Positions 8,501 to 17,729 of a stretch of DNA of 24,305 nucleotides are shown one piece after another. Position 1 is the stretch's first letter; each line of letters opens with the position of its first letter. Made by a program: the position numbers and the translations under genes. The stretch comes from Chromera velia (taxonomy: Eukaryota > Sar > Chromeraceae), in the NCBI GenBank assembly GCA_018398765.1, contig JAHBMJ010005966.1, positions 1-24,305 of the forward strand, given 5' to 3'. Below the pieces are notes generated by a model. It was not told where the DNA came from and did not search any database. It saw only the letters and a program-made list of their open reading frames with translations.

Positions 8501-11500
8501 CAACAGTGTTTATGTGTGTCACTGTGTGTGCTACCTCCATTGTCAGTCTCTTTCCCCCCCCAGACACATGCACTGGCACACACTTTTTGACTCGCAAAGA
8601 GGAGACCACAGAAAGGAGACCACAAAAGTGCAGGCCCCGCACCAAACTTCCTTCCTGTGCGACCCATCCTTTTTCGTTCCCACTCGTCCGTCTTCGCAAA
8701 TGCAATTCCGCACCGTTCTCACTGGAGATTCCTCATGCTTCTTTCAGAAAGAATATTCATGTACTGTGTTTGTGCGCCATACCCCTTTCATGCTCCAAGG
8801 CTGGAAGGGACGAGCGAGCAGCACAAGATGAGACGAGGCTCACCGATGCAGTTGCTCATCCACTGGCAGTGGTGGTCGAAGCGTTCCACACATCGGCCGC
8901 AGTCTCTGCAGTGCTTCGACGAGTCCGTTCTCCGAATCCCACACACAAGACACACTCTGCAAGAAGCAAACGCACATACGAGCAGAATTTCGAGAAGTGT
9001 ATGCACTCTTCAGAACACAAGACACGATGATTTTTTTCAGGAAACCACCGACCGACCTTCTGGTCCAGTAGAATTGGAGGCTGTCGTCGTCCGCATCTGC
9101 CGCAAGCTCCGTTACGCCTCTCGCGTATCCGGAGTCTAAACGAGACCGCCGACGCTTGGCAGCCTCGAGGAGGCCGTTTCGGAGTTCGGGTGTGAGTCTG
9201 TTGAGATCTTCCCGTCCCTACGCGCAGTCAAGTCAAGTAGAAATTGAGGAGGCAAATCAATCATATTGATCTCTGTCCGACATTGCCAGCACAATCGAAA
9301 GTCAGTGAATCTAATTGGCGGACATCGATCCTCCTTTGCAGAGGCGAAAGAGACCAGAGAGATAAGCAGGAGAGTGTGTCCGTCCGTCTTTTTGCCTCTG
9401 TTTATTTCTCTGCGTACTTTCCTTTCTGTCTGTGGGTCGGTCTGCTTTCTTGCCTCTGCCTGTACAATGATCTGTCGATGTACCTCACCGCCTGCCAGGC
9501 AAACAAAAAGACCGGCGAAGAAGCCACCAATAATTCCTTCTGGTTCTGCTCATTCCATTCACGCCCCCTTTCTTCCCCCTTTCCCTTCCCACCTTCGCTA
9601 TTCTCTTCACAAGACTTGCTGCCTCTTCACGATCCTGCGGCAACACCCTCTGGAAGAAGAAAGAAGCTCCCACTCCACCTGCCTCCTTCTCCTTCTCTGC
9701 AGATGCAGCTGCAGCAGACGAGGAAGAAGACGAAGAAGCGCCCCGGTCTCCCTTCTCCTTATGCGACTTCTCTTCTCCGACCTGCACTGCCCCACAGGAG
9801 TCAACAGTGGAGCAGCAAGAAAGCGCCCCCTCTCGACACACAGAAGAGGACAACGCTGAGTGAGGGACACCCGACGGCCCCTCGACAGCAGAAGGGGGAC
9901 AGGCAGGAAGCTTCCTGAGTCTCTCACCCATGTCTGCCGCGTTCCGTCTTCTCAGAAGCTTCACCGATTTGTCCTCTGCCGAAACGACAGAAGACCGGAG
10001 TGATGAGACCTCGGAAGAGAAACGGGACACACGCACGTCCTCCTGCATGACCACACACACATCCACATGCATGCATCCACGCAAACACATCTGCATCAGC
10101 ATGCACATACACGCACCCACACAGAGGCGTATAGAGATACCTGCAGAAAGGAAAGGCAGCGCCCCCTCTGCTGTGAGCACAAGGAGGATCCATTCTAATC
10201 GCACCCTCCTGACTTTCTTCTTTGTCACGTCTTTGTGTTAGTGGAAACTATGAAAGTCAGTCTTGTCCGCACAAAGAGTTCTTTCTGTCAACATCAGTTC
10301 AAACGAGCCCGTATGCCGATAACTTCATTCAAAAGATTCCTTTGCAAACCCACTTTGCCCTAAACCCCTCTGTACTCACCTGCTTTTCCTTCTCGTTCGC
10401 CTCTGGAGGCAGGGGCAACCTCCCGGGGTCTCCCTGGAGGGTCTTTCTGTGGAGGCCTAGAGAGAGGCCGGCAGAGAGAGAGACCATCAACGCCATCACG
10501 AGCATCACTCGGAAAGCAGGAAGGAGGGGACCGAATCCTCTGAACACACATATATGCACATACGCGCATGTGCATATGTACACACATAAACGTATGCACG
10601 TTTCTACTGAGAGTGTCAGCGACAAAGGGAAAATACAGTTAAGAAATGCAAAGAGCCAGGCACAAGAAAACGGGGAGTGGAGGAAGTGGGATTGCGCTGG
10701 GCGATCAGAAAGAACTTTTGCATGCAAGACGGGAAAAAGAGAAAGGGATAGTGTATTTGAACAAAGGTCTGATACATTCTCTCTCTGTGTGACTCTCTGT
10801 CTAGGCAGGACCATCAAAGCTCAATCTTGTTCTACTCTGCTCCCCCCATTCCTCCATCACTCCCAAATGCATTGTTGCAGAGTAAATCCCCTCTTCCCAA
10901 CGACTGAAATGACAGCACCCTTATGGAACCTACCTTTGCTCTACCAGTTCTATCGGTACCAGGAAAGACCACAGAAAGAGAACGTTGACGATATTTACGA
11001 AAGAGAACCACAACGCCTCCACATCCCATCCAAGCAGCCCCTCAGGAAAAGAACCCATCGACCGGATCTGCCACAAAACACACCCCAGACCCTTCCCCCT
11101 TGTCTCTGGGGGTTCTACAGCTAACGACCGCATCTGTGCTGCCATGCGTTCAGAGTCAAAGAAGCTTCCTGCCGCATCACAATCACACCCATTGTACACA
11201 CACTTCAGCACAGTTCCAAAAGTGACGCGTATGAACAGATGGGCAAAGCCAAACGTATAGGCCCAGAAGAGTCGTAGGGCAAACACAGCGGCAGAAGGCC
11301 CTTCAGTCTTTTCCCCTTTTTCTCCTTTCTTCTGAACCTCCCCCCCCTTCATTCTCATGAGAGACACCTTCCCGCCCCTCAGCAGCAAAGTTTCCACCGG
11401 AGAGAGCAGAGGAGGACTCCAACCTTCCCCCTCCTCCCCCTCCCTCTGTCGCCGTCTCTCCTGTCTGTAGATACACCGGAGGGCCCGACGCGTCTGGTGA

Positions 11501-11959
11501 GAGTCCCCAGGCCCCGGCAAATACGGGGCTTTCTGGTTCCACACGGCGCACCCCTGCAGACATCCCACGTCACCCCTGTCATCTTTCTTTTTCGCTTTTT
11601 CATCCTTCCCCCCCCGTGCCCCTAGAATGTTCACAAACGATCTCAGAAGGGCCCCAGCCTTCCCCCCATTGAGGACGTGGAGGGCCGTCCGACCGCTGAG
11701 GTCCTCTGCGAGGGGGTCAGCCCCCCGGATGAGGAGGAACTGTGCGGCCCGGACGTTGCCCTTGATACACGCCCTATGTAGGGGTGTTTTGCCCTCCGAG
11801 TCTGTGCAGTCCAGCGGGACGCCATGAAGGTAAAGCCACTCCATCATGTCTGCACGTGCATGCGTGGCGGGGGGGGGGGTCATACAGGTCAGGAATGCTC
11901 ATTTGTACGCACACGTAGACACAGACAGACTATATCGTCTTTTTCTCTTCTTTTCTTTC

Positions 11960-11991
<32 letters not shown>

Positions 11992-13496
11992 GGAACCGTC
12001 CTTTCATTCTCTTCTTTTCTTCTGGCGCGCTCTCAGTGGAAGAGTACCAGACAAACAGTCATAAAGACAGACATGCATACATTGTGTGAAGCATCTAACT
12101 TGCACAAGGAGCCACCACATCAGATCTAGGGTAAGGGAGAACAAAAGCTGAAAGAGGGTTGGGCTCATTTGAATTTTTCCCTAAGCGTCTGACAGACTCC
12201 CCATGCACCGACGGGGTCTGTGAGCAGATGATCGGCCTTCAGACTTCTTTGAGCCTCGAAAAAAGCACTTTCTTGTGTCTAATTGTCAACTTTTCCCGTG
12301 GAAAGAATGGGACGGATAAAACGAATGGGGCATTTCTTTCTGTGAGGCGGTGATGCGTATAGGGATGCAACCGATTCTTTCGCTTTTGGCTTCTTGTTTT
12401 CCTCTGTTTTCTCTTCTTCTCTTCTGCTGACTGATTGACTGACTCAGATGTTCTTTTTCTGTGGCAAGATGCATCGGTGTCTGTCCCCTTTCGTTCGGCA
12501 TGACCAGCAGGATAGGGCAGGCAGCTGTCAGAAGAGCAATTGCAGATGTGTGGTTGCCCAGGGCCGCCAGGTGAATGGGCAATTGACCGTCTCCGTTTCG
12601 TGCATACAGCCCTGCCCTGAGCTTCAGGAGCCCATCCACCACCTCTGCCTGTCCGTACACAGCCGCAATGTGCAGACAGGTGTTTCCGTTGTCGTCGGTG
12701 GCCTCCACGATGTTCGAAATAGAGGAACGCTCAGATGGGGGGTACAGGTGCTTGGTAGTGCGGTAGAAGGCAGGGAAGAAACGGTCGAGAGTCCCCTCAC
12801 CCCTTTGCTGCGGGAGCAGGTAGATATGCACGCACAAGCTTGAGAATCCTTCTTTTTCTTTTCTATTCTCATCAAGTTTTCATCGTGCCTCTCTACAGTT
12901 TCCGCCCCTTTCCTGAAATGGAATTTCATGTGTCGCATCAGATAAAGAGTCTCCTTTCGGCGCCTCTCTTGTTGTGCAGCACAAAAATGGATGACTCCTC
13001 TTACGCTTCACCCTTCCAGAGGAAGCACGACAGGGAGGGCAGAGGGGAGGAAGAGAGAGATGCCACTGCCGCCTTAGACCGGTGGAAGATATTTGAAAGA
13101 ATGCGAGAGGAAAACCCCTGTCTGCAGGATGGCAAACAATTTCCGAGTACCGGGGAATAGAGTCGAAGAGCGACAACGGACGCAAGAGACGGGAGGGGGG
13201 TCTTCAGTGTGTTGTTCATGAAGTGCAACACGTATCTCTCCTTTTTTTCTCTCTTGTGGAATCCAAAGAAGACAGGCGACTTACCCCCGCATACATCCCG
13301 TTCAGTTGGGACATCACGGCCTGCAAGAATAAAAGGACAGCAGCATAGAGTCAAGACAGAAGAACATATCGATATGAGAACACTGGGATGCTTTGGTGGG
13401 ACAAACCTTCCACTTCTTCTTGTGACAGTTCGTGAGCAGCGTTTGTCTGGCCGCTGTGGCCCCCGGCTGGAATCTCCGAGCAATATCGTCTGACAT
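5348..13496 (-). CDS. Ankyrin-repeat DHHC palmitoyltransferase, 15 exons
   Basis: This gene encodes a probable protein S-acyltransferase that moves palmitate from palmitoyl-CoA to substrate cysteines at an internal membrane. Exons read by hand (high to low coordinates): 13496-13407, 13320-13285, 13117-13005, 12802-12444, 11849-10934, 10539-10380, 10219-10141, 9975-9489, 9197-9057, 8956-8844, 8275-8184, 7872-7690, 7145-7093, 6765-6383, 5898-5348. Every intron is GT-AG, and the exon lengths sum to 3,756 nt, giving 1,251 codons plus stop with phase kept throughout. Order: ankyrin repeats (about 117-255), helices near 386-412, 480-500, 516-534 and 566-584, a long insert, DHHC cysteine-rich domain (796-832), helices 836-862 and 890-923, then a charged tail. 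This is the HIP14 (ZDHHC17)/Akr1 layout. The ATG at 13494-13496 was chosen because exon 1 joins in phase and no upstream coding is evident. Least certain are the starts of exons 3, 4, 7 and 9. Confidence 0.85.
7093..7872 (-). other. Helix 6 and TTxE-like motif (exons 12-13)
   Basis: Exon 12 (61 codons, between TTTTGCAG and donor GTCAGT) carries a basic loop ([17 protein letters not shown]) then helix 6 ([19 protein letters not shown]). The 53-nt exon 13 (GTGTTGCAG to GTCAGT) encodes [14 protein letters not shown]. Family members have a conserved TTxE motif just after the last helix; here the same place reads ITEYD, which I take as a diverged version. The small exon would be missed by an ORF scan. 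Confidence 0.75.
7901..7965. repeat. GT/GC alternating purine-pyrimidine tract in intron 11
   Basis: GTGTGTGTGTTCGCGCGCGCGCGCGTGTATGTGTG and its flanks are almost perfectly alternating purine-pyrimidine over about 60 bp, with seven CG steps in a row in the centre. It ends about 30 bp from the acceptor of exon 12. Confidence 0.9.
8184..8956 (-). other. DHHC cysteine-rich catalytic domain and helix 5 (exons 10-11)
   Basis: Exon 10 opens after CTTCTTGCAG and encodes CLVC, then [21 protein letters not shown] and SNCIG, matching the Cx2C...HCx2C...DHHC zinc-binding pattern; the active cysteine would be residue 824. The sequence after DHHC is QW where PW is usual. Exon 11 begins inside the glycine codon (ATC G / GT) and gives [11 protein letters not shown] then helix 5; the Asn and Phe after NCIG are typical of the family. 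The exon 10-11 join is the strongest splice in the gene because motif and phase agree. Confidence 0.93.
8468..8498. repeat. (GT)n microsatellite in intron 10
   Basis: About 15 uninterrupted GT units, read as CA on the coding strand, lie in the 568-bp intron that follows the DHHC exon. Confidence 0.95.
9489..9975 (-). other. Exon 8: long low-complexity insert before the DHHC domain
   Basis: Exon 8 starts at acceptor TTTCGGCAG with GAG GAC AAA TCG and runs about 162 codons to donor GTGAGG. It contains a Cys/Ser-rich part, a poly-Ser/poly-Ala run (about 9685-9725) and a Lys/Arg-rich end. Together with exon 9 it separates helix 4 from the first zinc cysteine by about 210 residues, much longer than in HIP14-type proteins. 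The frame was picked because the alternative frame from a nearby AG closes at 9924. Confidence 0.65.
10141..11303 (-). other. Membrane helices 1-4 (exons 5-7)
   Basis: After the ankyrin repeats exon 5 has a basic/acidic linker, then helix 1 ([18 protein letters not shown]) and helix 2 ([20 protein letters not shown]). Exon 6 gives helix 3 ([19 protein letters not shown]) and exon 7 helix 4 ([15 protein letters not shown]). Four helices before the DHHC domain and two after is the six-helix topology of the ankyrin-DHHC subfamily, against four helices in ordinary DHHC enzymes. Both the ankyrin repeats and the catalytic domain would face the cytosol. Confidence 0.75.
11640..12802 (-). other. Ankyrin repeat block (exons 4 and 5)
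   Basis: Exon 4 encodes two and a half repeats with clear consensus words: [30 protein letters not shown] and [16 protein letters not shown]. The third repeat is completed across the intron (donor GTCAGT at 12443, acceptor TGCAG before 11849), giving [13 protein letters not shown], and the fourth follows as [28 protein letters not shown]. That the repeat consensus runs across the splice junction supports this intron. In HIP14 this module binds substrate motifs; the same role here is inferred. Confidence 0.88.
11959..11990. repeat. (GACA)n microsatellite in intron 4
   Basis: About eight GACA units in plus orientation lie inside the 594-bp intron between exons 4 and 5 of the acyltransferase gene. 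Confidence 0.95.
13005..13496 (-). other. Exons 1-3: N-terminal region of the acyltransferase
   Basis: Exon 1 gives 30 codons starting [12 protein letters not shown] and ends AAG before donor GTTTGT. Exon 2 is only 36 nt ([12 protein letters not shown]) between TTCTTGCAG and GTAAGT. Exon 3 (about 113 nt) is Ser/Leu-rich and ends at donor GTAAGA. These precede the ankyrin block and have no domain I recognise. A different splice choice for exon 3 would change about 40 residues without affecting the enzyme core. Confidence 0.5.
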
Positions 13497-14357
13497 TTTC
13501 CTCCCTTTCCTCTTTTGCTGTTTCGGTACCCCTGTCGATCTACCGCCCTGAAGTGGCTGAATGAGTCGCAATAGGACTCGGCGAAAAGACTGGGAAACGA
13601 CTTCAGAGCAAGAGAAATTGTGACGAGTGTGCTCAATTGGCACCGGCTTGTAGTGACAGCGGTGTCATGCAGCTGCTGTATGGGTTTCGCAAGCCTGTGC
13701 CAGTCTGTCATTAATACTGCCAGCTAGAGTTTCATGCTGGAAGGATGATCGAAGCTGGAAGGTAGAAGCTGCAATGCATTGCGACAAATTTCGACAATTA
13801 AGCCTCCATATAGCCTCCATGCATGGCCAATGCCTGCATGGCCATGCCTCATTCAGCCATGCCTCAGATTGCCTCAGTGGCCCATCCTGGCCCGCTGCTC
13901 CTGCGAAAGTCTTGCATGCGTGCATGCGCGCACGCCAGCTCGCTATAGCCGCGCTGTATCGGTTTGTATACGCCGACGAAAGTTGCCTGCATGCATGCAT
14001 GCGCGGCCGGTCAGTATGTACAAGGTCAGATGATTCTCGATCGATCCTTCGATCCTCAATTGGAACGGCTCATTGATCGAGCCATGCAGATCCAAAAGGC
14101 TTACAAAGATCGATCGTGAAGCCTGTATGCTCGAACAGCCTGCTGTCTGCATGGACCTGCATCTGTACGTGAAAGAAAGCTCTGATACATAGGAGTAGAC
14201 GGAAGTATCATCTCAAACGAGAGAACCTCCTGCAATCTTTTCTTTTAGCACTCTGCGGGGGCAGAGGAGCCCTCGCTCGGACAACCTTGATCCCTGACTC
14301 GAACAAGAGGGAGGGAATCACAAGAGATCCAGAGCTGCATATTGACAGAAAATCAAG
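13497..14357. promoter_or_regulatory. Divergent promoter interval between two host genes
   Basis: 861 bp separate the two start codons, which point away from each other. Three clusters of TGCATGC occur (13913-13919, 13921-13927 and the overlapping 13988-14002), with CATGCATGG at about 13819 and several GATCGATC words at 14038-14115. TGCATGC is a well-known ApiAP2 target in apicomplexans; if this is a chromerid the same factors may act here. I see no TATA box I would defend. A short open stretch (SFDPQLERLIDRAMQIQKAY, near 14048-14110) looks protein-like but is closed on both sides. Confidence 0.45.
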
Positions 14358-15979
14358 ATGGGACGTGAGTCTCGAAAGGAGAAGGTTTTGGGGAAGGCAT
14401 ACAACATCGAGAAGAAGGTGGAGTATGTCCCCAAGAGCAAAAGACAGAGGAAAATTGTGAATCTCACAGCCGCCCTCACTCTAGTGACGGTGTGTGTCGG
14501 TCTGCTGGGGATGTTTGGAGGCAAAGACTTCGGCACTCTTCACTTCAAACGCTGGTACCTTGCCTTTGGCTCTCATATGGAGATCACGGTCTTCGTGGAC
14601 AGGGTGCAGCTGATGATGGACTGCAGGTCGCTGTGGATCCATCAAATGCCGGGGGTCCCCAAAGACTATAACGTCAGCCTAGTTGCCCTCTGACAGCTTC
14701 ACACTTGGACAAGAAAAGATGACTGCATGTTGCATCTGAAGACCTCAACATGTCCAAAAGCGCCGAAAACGTTGCCACAGTGCCTTCTTGCCGTTTCTTC
14801 TGTCACCTATCTGGTCCATTTTCTGATGTGATGGATGTGTCCAGAACTGCGTGCCTGTCCGGCTGGATGGCTGGCCGGATGGCTGACCTGTTTTAAAACT
14901 TGGATCGTGTATGGGATAGCAAGGTGGGTTAGCGGCCAAGTTGAAGTTTTCCCTCATACTTCCTCCATCCCTGGAGATTCGGACTCAAAGGCAACGAGAT
15001 AAGGAATGATAATTTATTGTCTGTGTACTCATCCTGTTCTCTCCTTGCGTGCTTATGCGCTCTTGTGCAGGAGCGCATCCAAAAAACATGCGACCATCTG
15101 GCCGACAAGGTTGACGGCCAATCGATCGTCAACGCTCGAGACGTCGCGTGTTCCTTCGAGGACGCAGCCATGTATCTGATCTCCCTCGGGTGCAAACACT
15201 GGCATCTCCTTTGGACCGGGTCTCTGATCCTCCTCTGCGGCTTTGCTGTGGGCGGGTTCATGATGCTCTGCGGAACTCTGGCGATCATCGTATGGCACTA
15301 TGTGTTTGGAAACGGAAAACACACACCCCTGCTTGCCGGGACCGTCAGTCTGTTCATTGGAGGGGCGATCATCATGCTGTCTGCAGTCGCGTACTGCGTG
15401 GTGACGTTGGACATCTCCTTCATGTTTATCGGGGGTGTCGTCGGGGGTGATCAGCTTTTGATTCCAGATCACAGAGCGTCAGTAAGTCCTTTAATTCCGT
15501 ACTGTTTCGTGGGAAGCGGAGGAGACAGAAAGTATGACACTGCATGCTTGCAAGTGTTCCTTCTCTCTTTTGTGATATTTAGGGTGAAAGAGCCCCTTCA
15601 AAAACTCAGATCAAAACACTGGGGGGACTGCTGTTTTTTTCAAAAACACACCACACATCTTTTGGATCGCATCTTTCTGGTTGTATAGGTCTCGCGATCC
15701 AGACAGACACAATCAGGCGACCAATCTCACAAAAGGTTCGAGCAGATCATCTCGCACACAGAGTGTGATTCGATGTAGTGAGTATTCAACGGACGCCCTG
15801 ACAATGAAACTCCACTGCACCTGTACTTGCACTGCAGTTCTCTTTGGACGGGAGCCTACGTGATGGTGGTCACTGGTGCGATTGGGCTTGTGAACGGCCT
15901 GGGTGCGCTGGCGACTCTGAAGATGCCTGAGGACGACGACGAGGACGAAGAGGAGGACGAGAGGCTCCTCAAGGCCTGA
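14358..15979 (+). CDS. Four-transmembrane protein of unknown family, 4 exons
   Basis: Exons: 14358-14672, 15071-15481, 15689-15735, 15838-15979; these total 915 nt, 304 codons plus stop. The ATG sits in AAGATGGG after an in-frame-stop-containing leader. The N-terminus is strongly basic (MGRESRKEKVLGK...KSKRQRK), then helix 1 (IVNLTAALTLVTVCVGLLGMF), a roughly 90-residue loop spanning exons 1-2 with several cysteines, helices 2 and 3 (LLWTGSLILLCGFAVGGFMM and VSLFIGGAIIMLSAVAYCVV) and helix 4 in exon 4 (YVMVVTGAIGLVNGLGALATL), ending in an acidic tail (EDDDEDEEEDERLLKA). Donors are GTCAGC, GTAAGT and GTTCGA. The topology recalls claudin/PMP22-like proteins, but I see no diagnostic motif and assign no function. 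Exon 3 (47 nt) is inferred mainly from phase. Confidence 0.7.
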
Positions 15980-17280
15980 GGAAGGGAGGGAGGGAAGGAG
16001 GCAGAAAAGGAAGAGAGGTCAGTCAGTCAAGTTCCGGGTAGCGATGATTCAAACGGCTACACGAAATTTAGACTTGTTTCAATGAGGGGGACAGGTAAGG
16101 CGATTAAGGGTCGGAGGAAGTGAGAGAAAGTGAGCATGCATGTCCCCCCCTGTTGCCGTGTGAGTGAAGATCTACTTGTCTCTTTGGACCGTTTCCTGTT
16201 CTGCCGAGTGCTTTCAGATAAGTCCATCCGTTCTGAGAGAGGCAGCTCGAACCTGAAATTGTAAACATTTTCTCTGCTCTCTTTCCGCCCTCTTTAGTGA
16301 TCTTCCCTTAATTCTCCTCATTTCATTTGATCAACTTTCCTTTCTTTCCTCCTCTTCCCCTATTTTTCGACCTTCATTGAAATCTCTTTGCTTGTTTTTG
16401 TCTTGCTCTTTTCCGTTTCTGCAGACACAAGAGGAGAAGAGAGCAACGAAAGCCAGAGGGTCGCTGTGTCCAGAGGGAACCATGCAGCGTTGCAAACAAT
16501 AGAGCAAAGAGAAGAGAACAGAAGAGAAGACATAGAAGTAGGAAGAGTGAAAAGCCAAATTTGACTGACAGGGCAGAGAGAGCGGGTGAACGTTCTGTTT
16601 TTTGGACAGCAAAGACAAAGAGACACAGAGCGCGCTAAGCAGAAAAACGGCATTGAGAAACAGACGATGGAAAGAAACACAAATGAGGGCGACATTTGAT
16701 TAAAGAGCAAACAGCGAGGGGCCTCATGGTCGATGGCGATAGATGCAAAGAAGATCAAAAGCAGATGCGTGCAAAGAAAATCAAAACCAGACACGTGCAC
16801 ATCCCGAGACGGAGAAGGAGACAACAAAAACTTATGTGCTCATGCCACGAAGACGGACCTAAAGAAGTTGACATGCAGTTGCAACACCAGTGGGTTTAAA
16901 TCTGAAGACGCTCGACCAATTTGATGGCACGTGTGTGTTGAAAATGCATCAGACAAATTCAGGCTTCATAACGACCCTACGGTGCAGGCACTTGACCTGC
17001 CTCCGGATCAGCAACTCGTAAACATTGCATGTTTGATCCCGCCGTCCTCTAATGCAATTTGCCTTCAGTCGCCGAATTTGAGTCTGCCCCACCGTCAAAA
17101 AACAGAAGCAATGAGTCACTCCAACACGGTGCATGGGGAAAAGACAAGATCATGCGCAAATTGAAGGAACGATCCAGAGAGTCACCACCCCTATCAACAA
17201 GAACAGGATCCCAATAGATCCCAACACAAGTGTGTGCAATGAAGCATAGAAAATGAAACCACAAATATTTAATCAATGAT
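15980..17280. other. Intergenic, no confident gene
   Basis: This presumably begins with the 3' UTR of the four-helix protein gene. Minus-strand frames at 16331-16827 are Cys/Ser/Phe/Leu-rich and lie opposite a purine-rich strand, so they look compositional. Plus frames at 16696-17164 are Lys/Arg/Gln-rich and equally unconvincing. A short, strongly hydrophobic minus frame at 17150-17272 is noted separately among the findings. No RNA gene was recognised. Confidence 0.4.
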
Positions 17281-17702
17281 AGATTTGTGCAAAACGACTC
17301 AGATATTAGTATATTTTAATTTAAGTTACTGACTTCTCTAGTAATTTCTAGAGGTAATAAGAAAAAAGCAAAAAAAAAATCAAGTCTTCTTAAAATTTTA
17401 AAGATCAATTTAACTAGCCCTGTAAAAACTAGTGCCGCTATCACAAAGGTTGAAAGTTCTAGCGAAAGTTTTATTCTAGGTTTCATTTAACTTTTATTTT
17501 ATCCCCCCTGCCCCCCCCCTTCCCCCCCCGGGGCCCTCAACAACAAATAAAAACAAAAGAACTCATGGAAAGTTTTTTTTTTTTAATCACTCCGAGTCTT
17601 TGACTAGGTCTTTGGTCACCTTGAACTTTAAGTCTCTAACCATATAAATTTATGGCACTGTCAGGCAATACACCTTACAACTAATTATACACATATATAT
17701 AT
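17281..17702. other. AT-rich block with poly-C tract at the LINE 3' flank
   Basis: The sequence shifts sharply to AT-rich with CTAG/TCTAG words and then a C-rich tract (17503-17530) followed by GGGGCCC. A T run (17574-17584) and an ACACATATATATATG word precede the LINE tail. The character matches the blocks at 1.1-1.25 kb and 4.67-4.87 kb, which suggests related old insertions. Confidence 0.45.
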
Positions 17703-17729
17703 GATTGATTGATTGATTGATTGATTGAT
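17703..17729 (-). repeat. (AATC)n tail of the LINE
   Basis: GATT repeated about seven times on the plus strand is AATC on the element's strand. It directly follows the end of the 3' UTR (CACCTAGGGTTTGGC) and is followed by an AT run. Its position at the 3' end, not in random flank, argues that it is the reverse-transcription priming tail. Confidence 0.8.

Noticed and set aside
8427-9139. Long plus-strand frames opposite the DHHC exons
   Set aside because: They are antisense to the clear zinc-motif exon and built partly from the GT microsatellite.
9924-10193. Minus frame with [14 protein letters not shown] as exon 8 of the acyltransferase
   Set aside because: It joins exon 7 in phase from a nearby AG but closes at 9924; the frame using acceptor TTTCGGCAG stays open for 160 codons and links on to the DHHC exons.
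14040-14120. SFDPQLERLIDRAMQIQKAY frame as an exon of the four-helix gene
   Set aside because: It is closed by a TGA soon after, is upstream of a good ATG, and no donor in phase joins it to exon 1. It may be a transposon scrap.
16331-16827. Minus-strand frames rich in Ser, Cys, Phe and Leu as a possible membrane-protein gene
   Set aside because: They mirror a purine-rich plus strand, have no paired splice sites in phase with neighbours, and show no motif.
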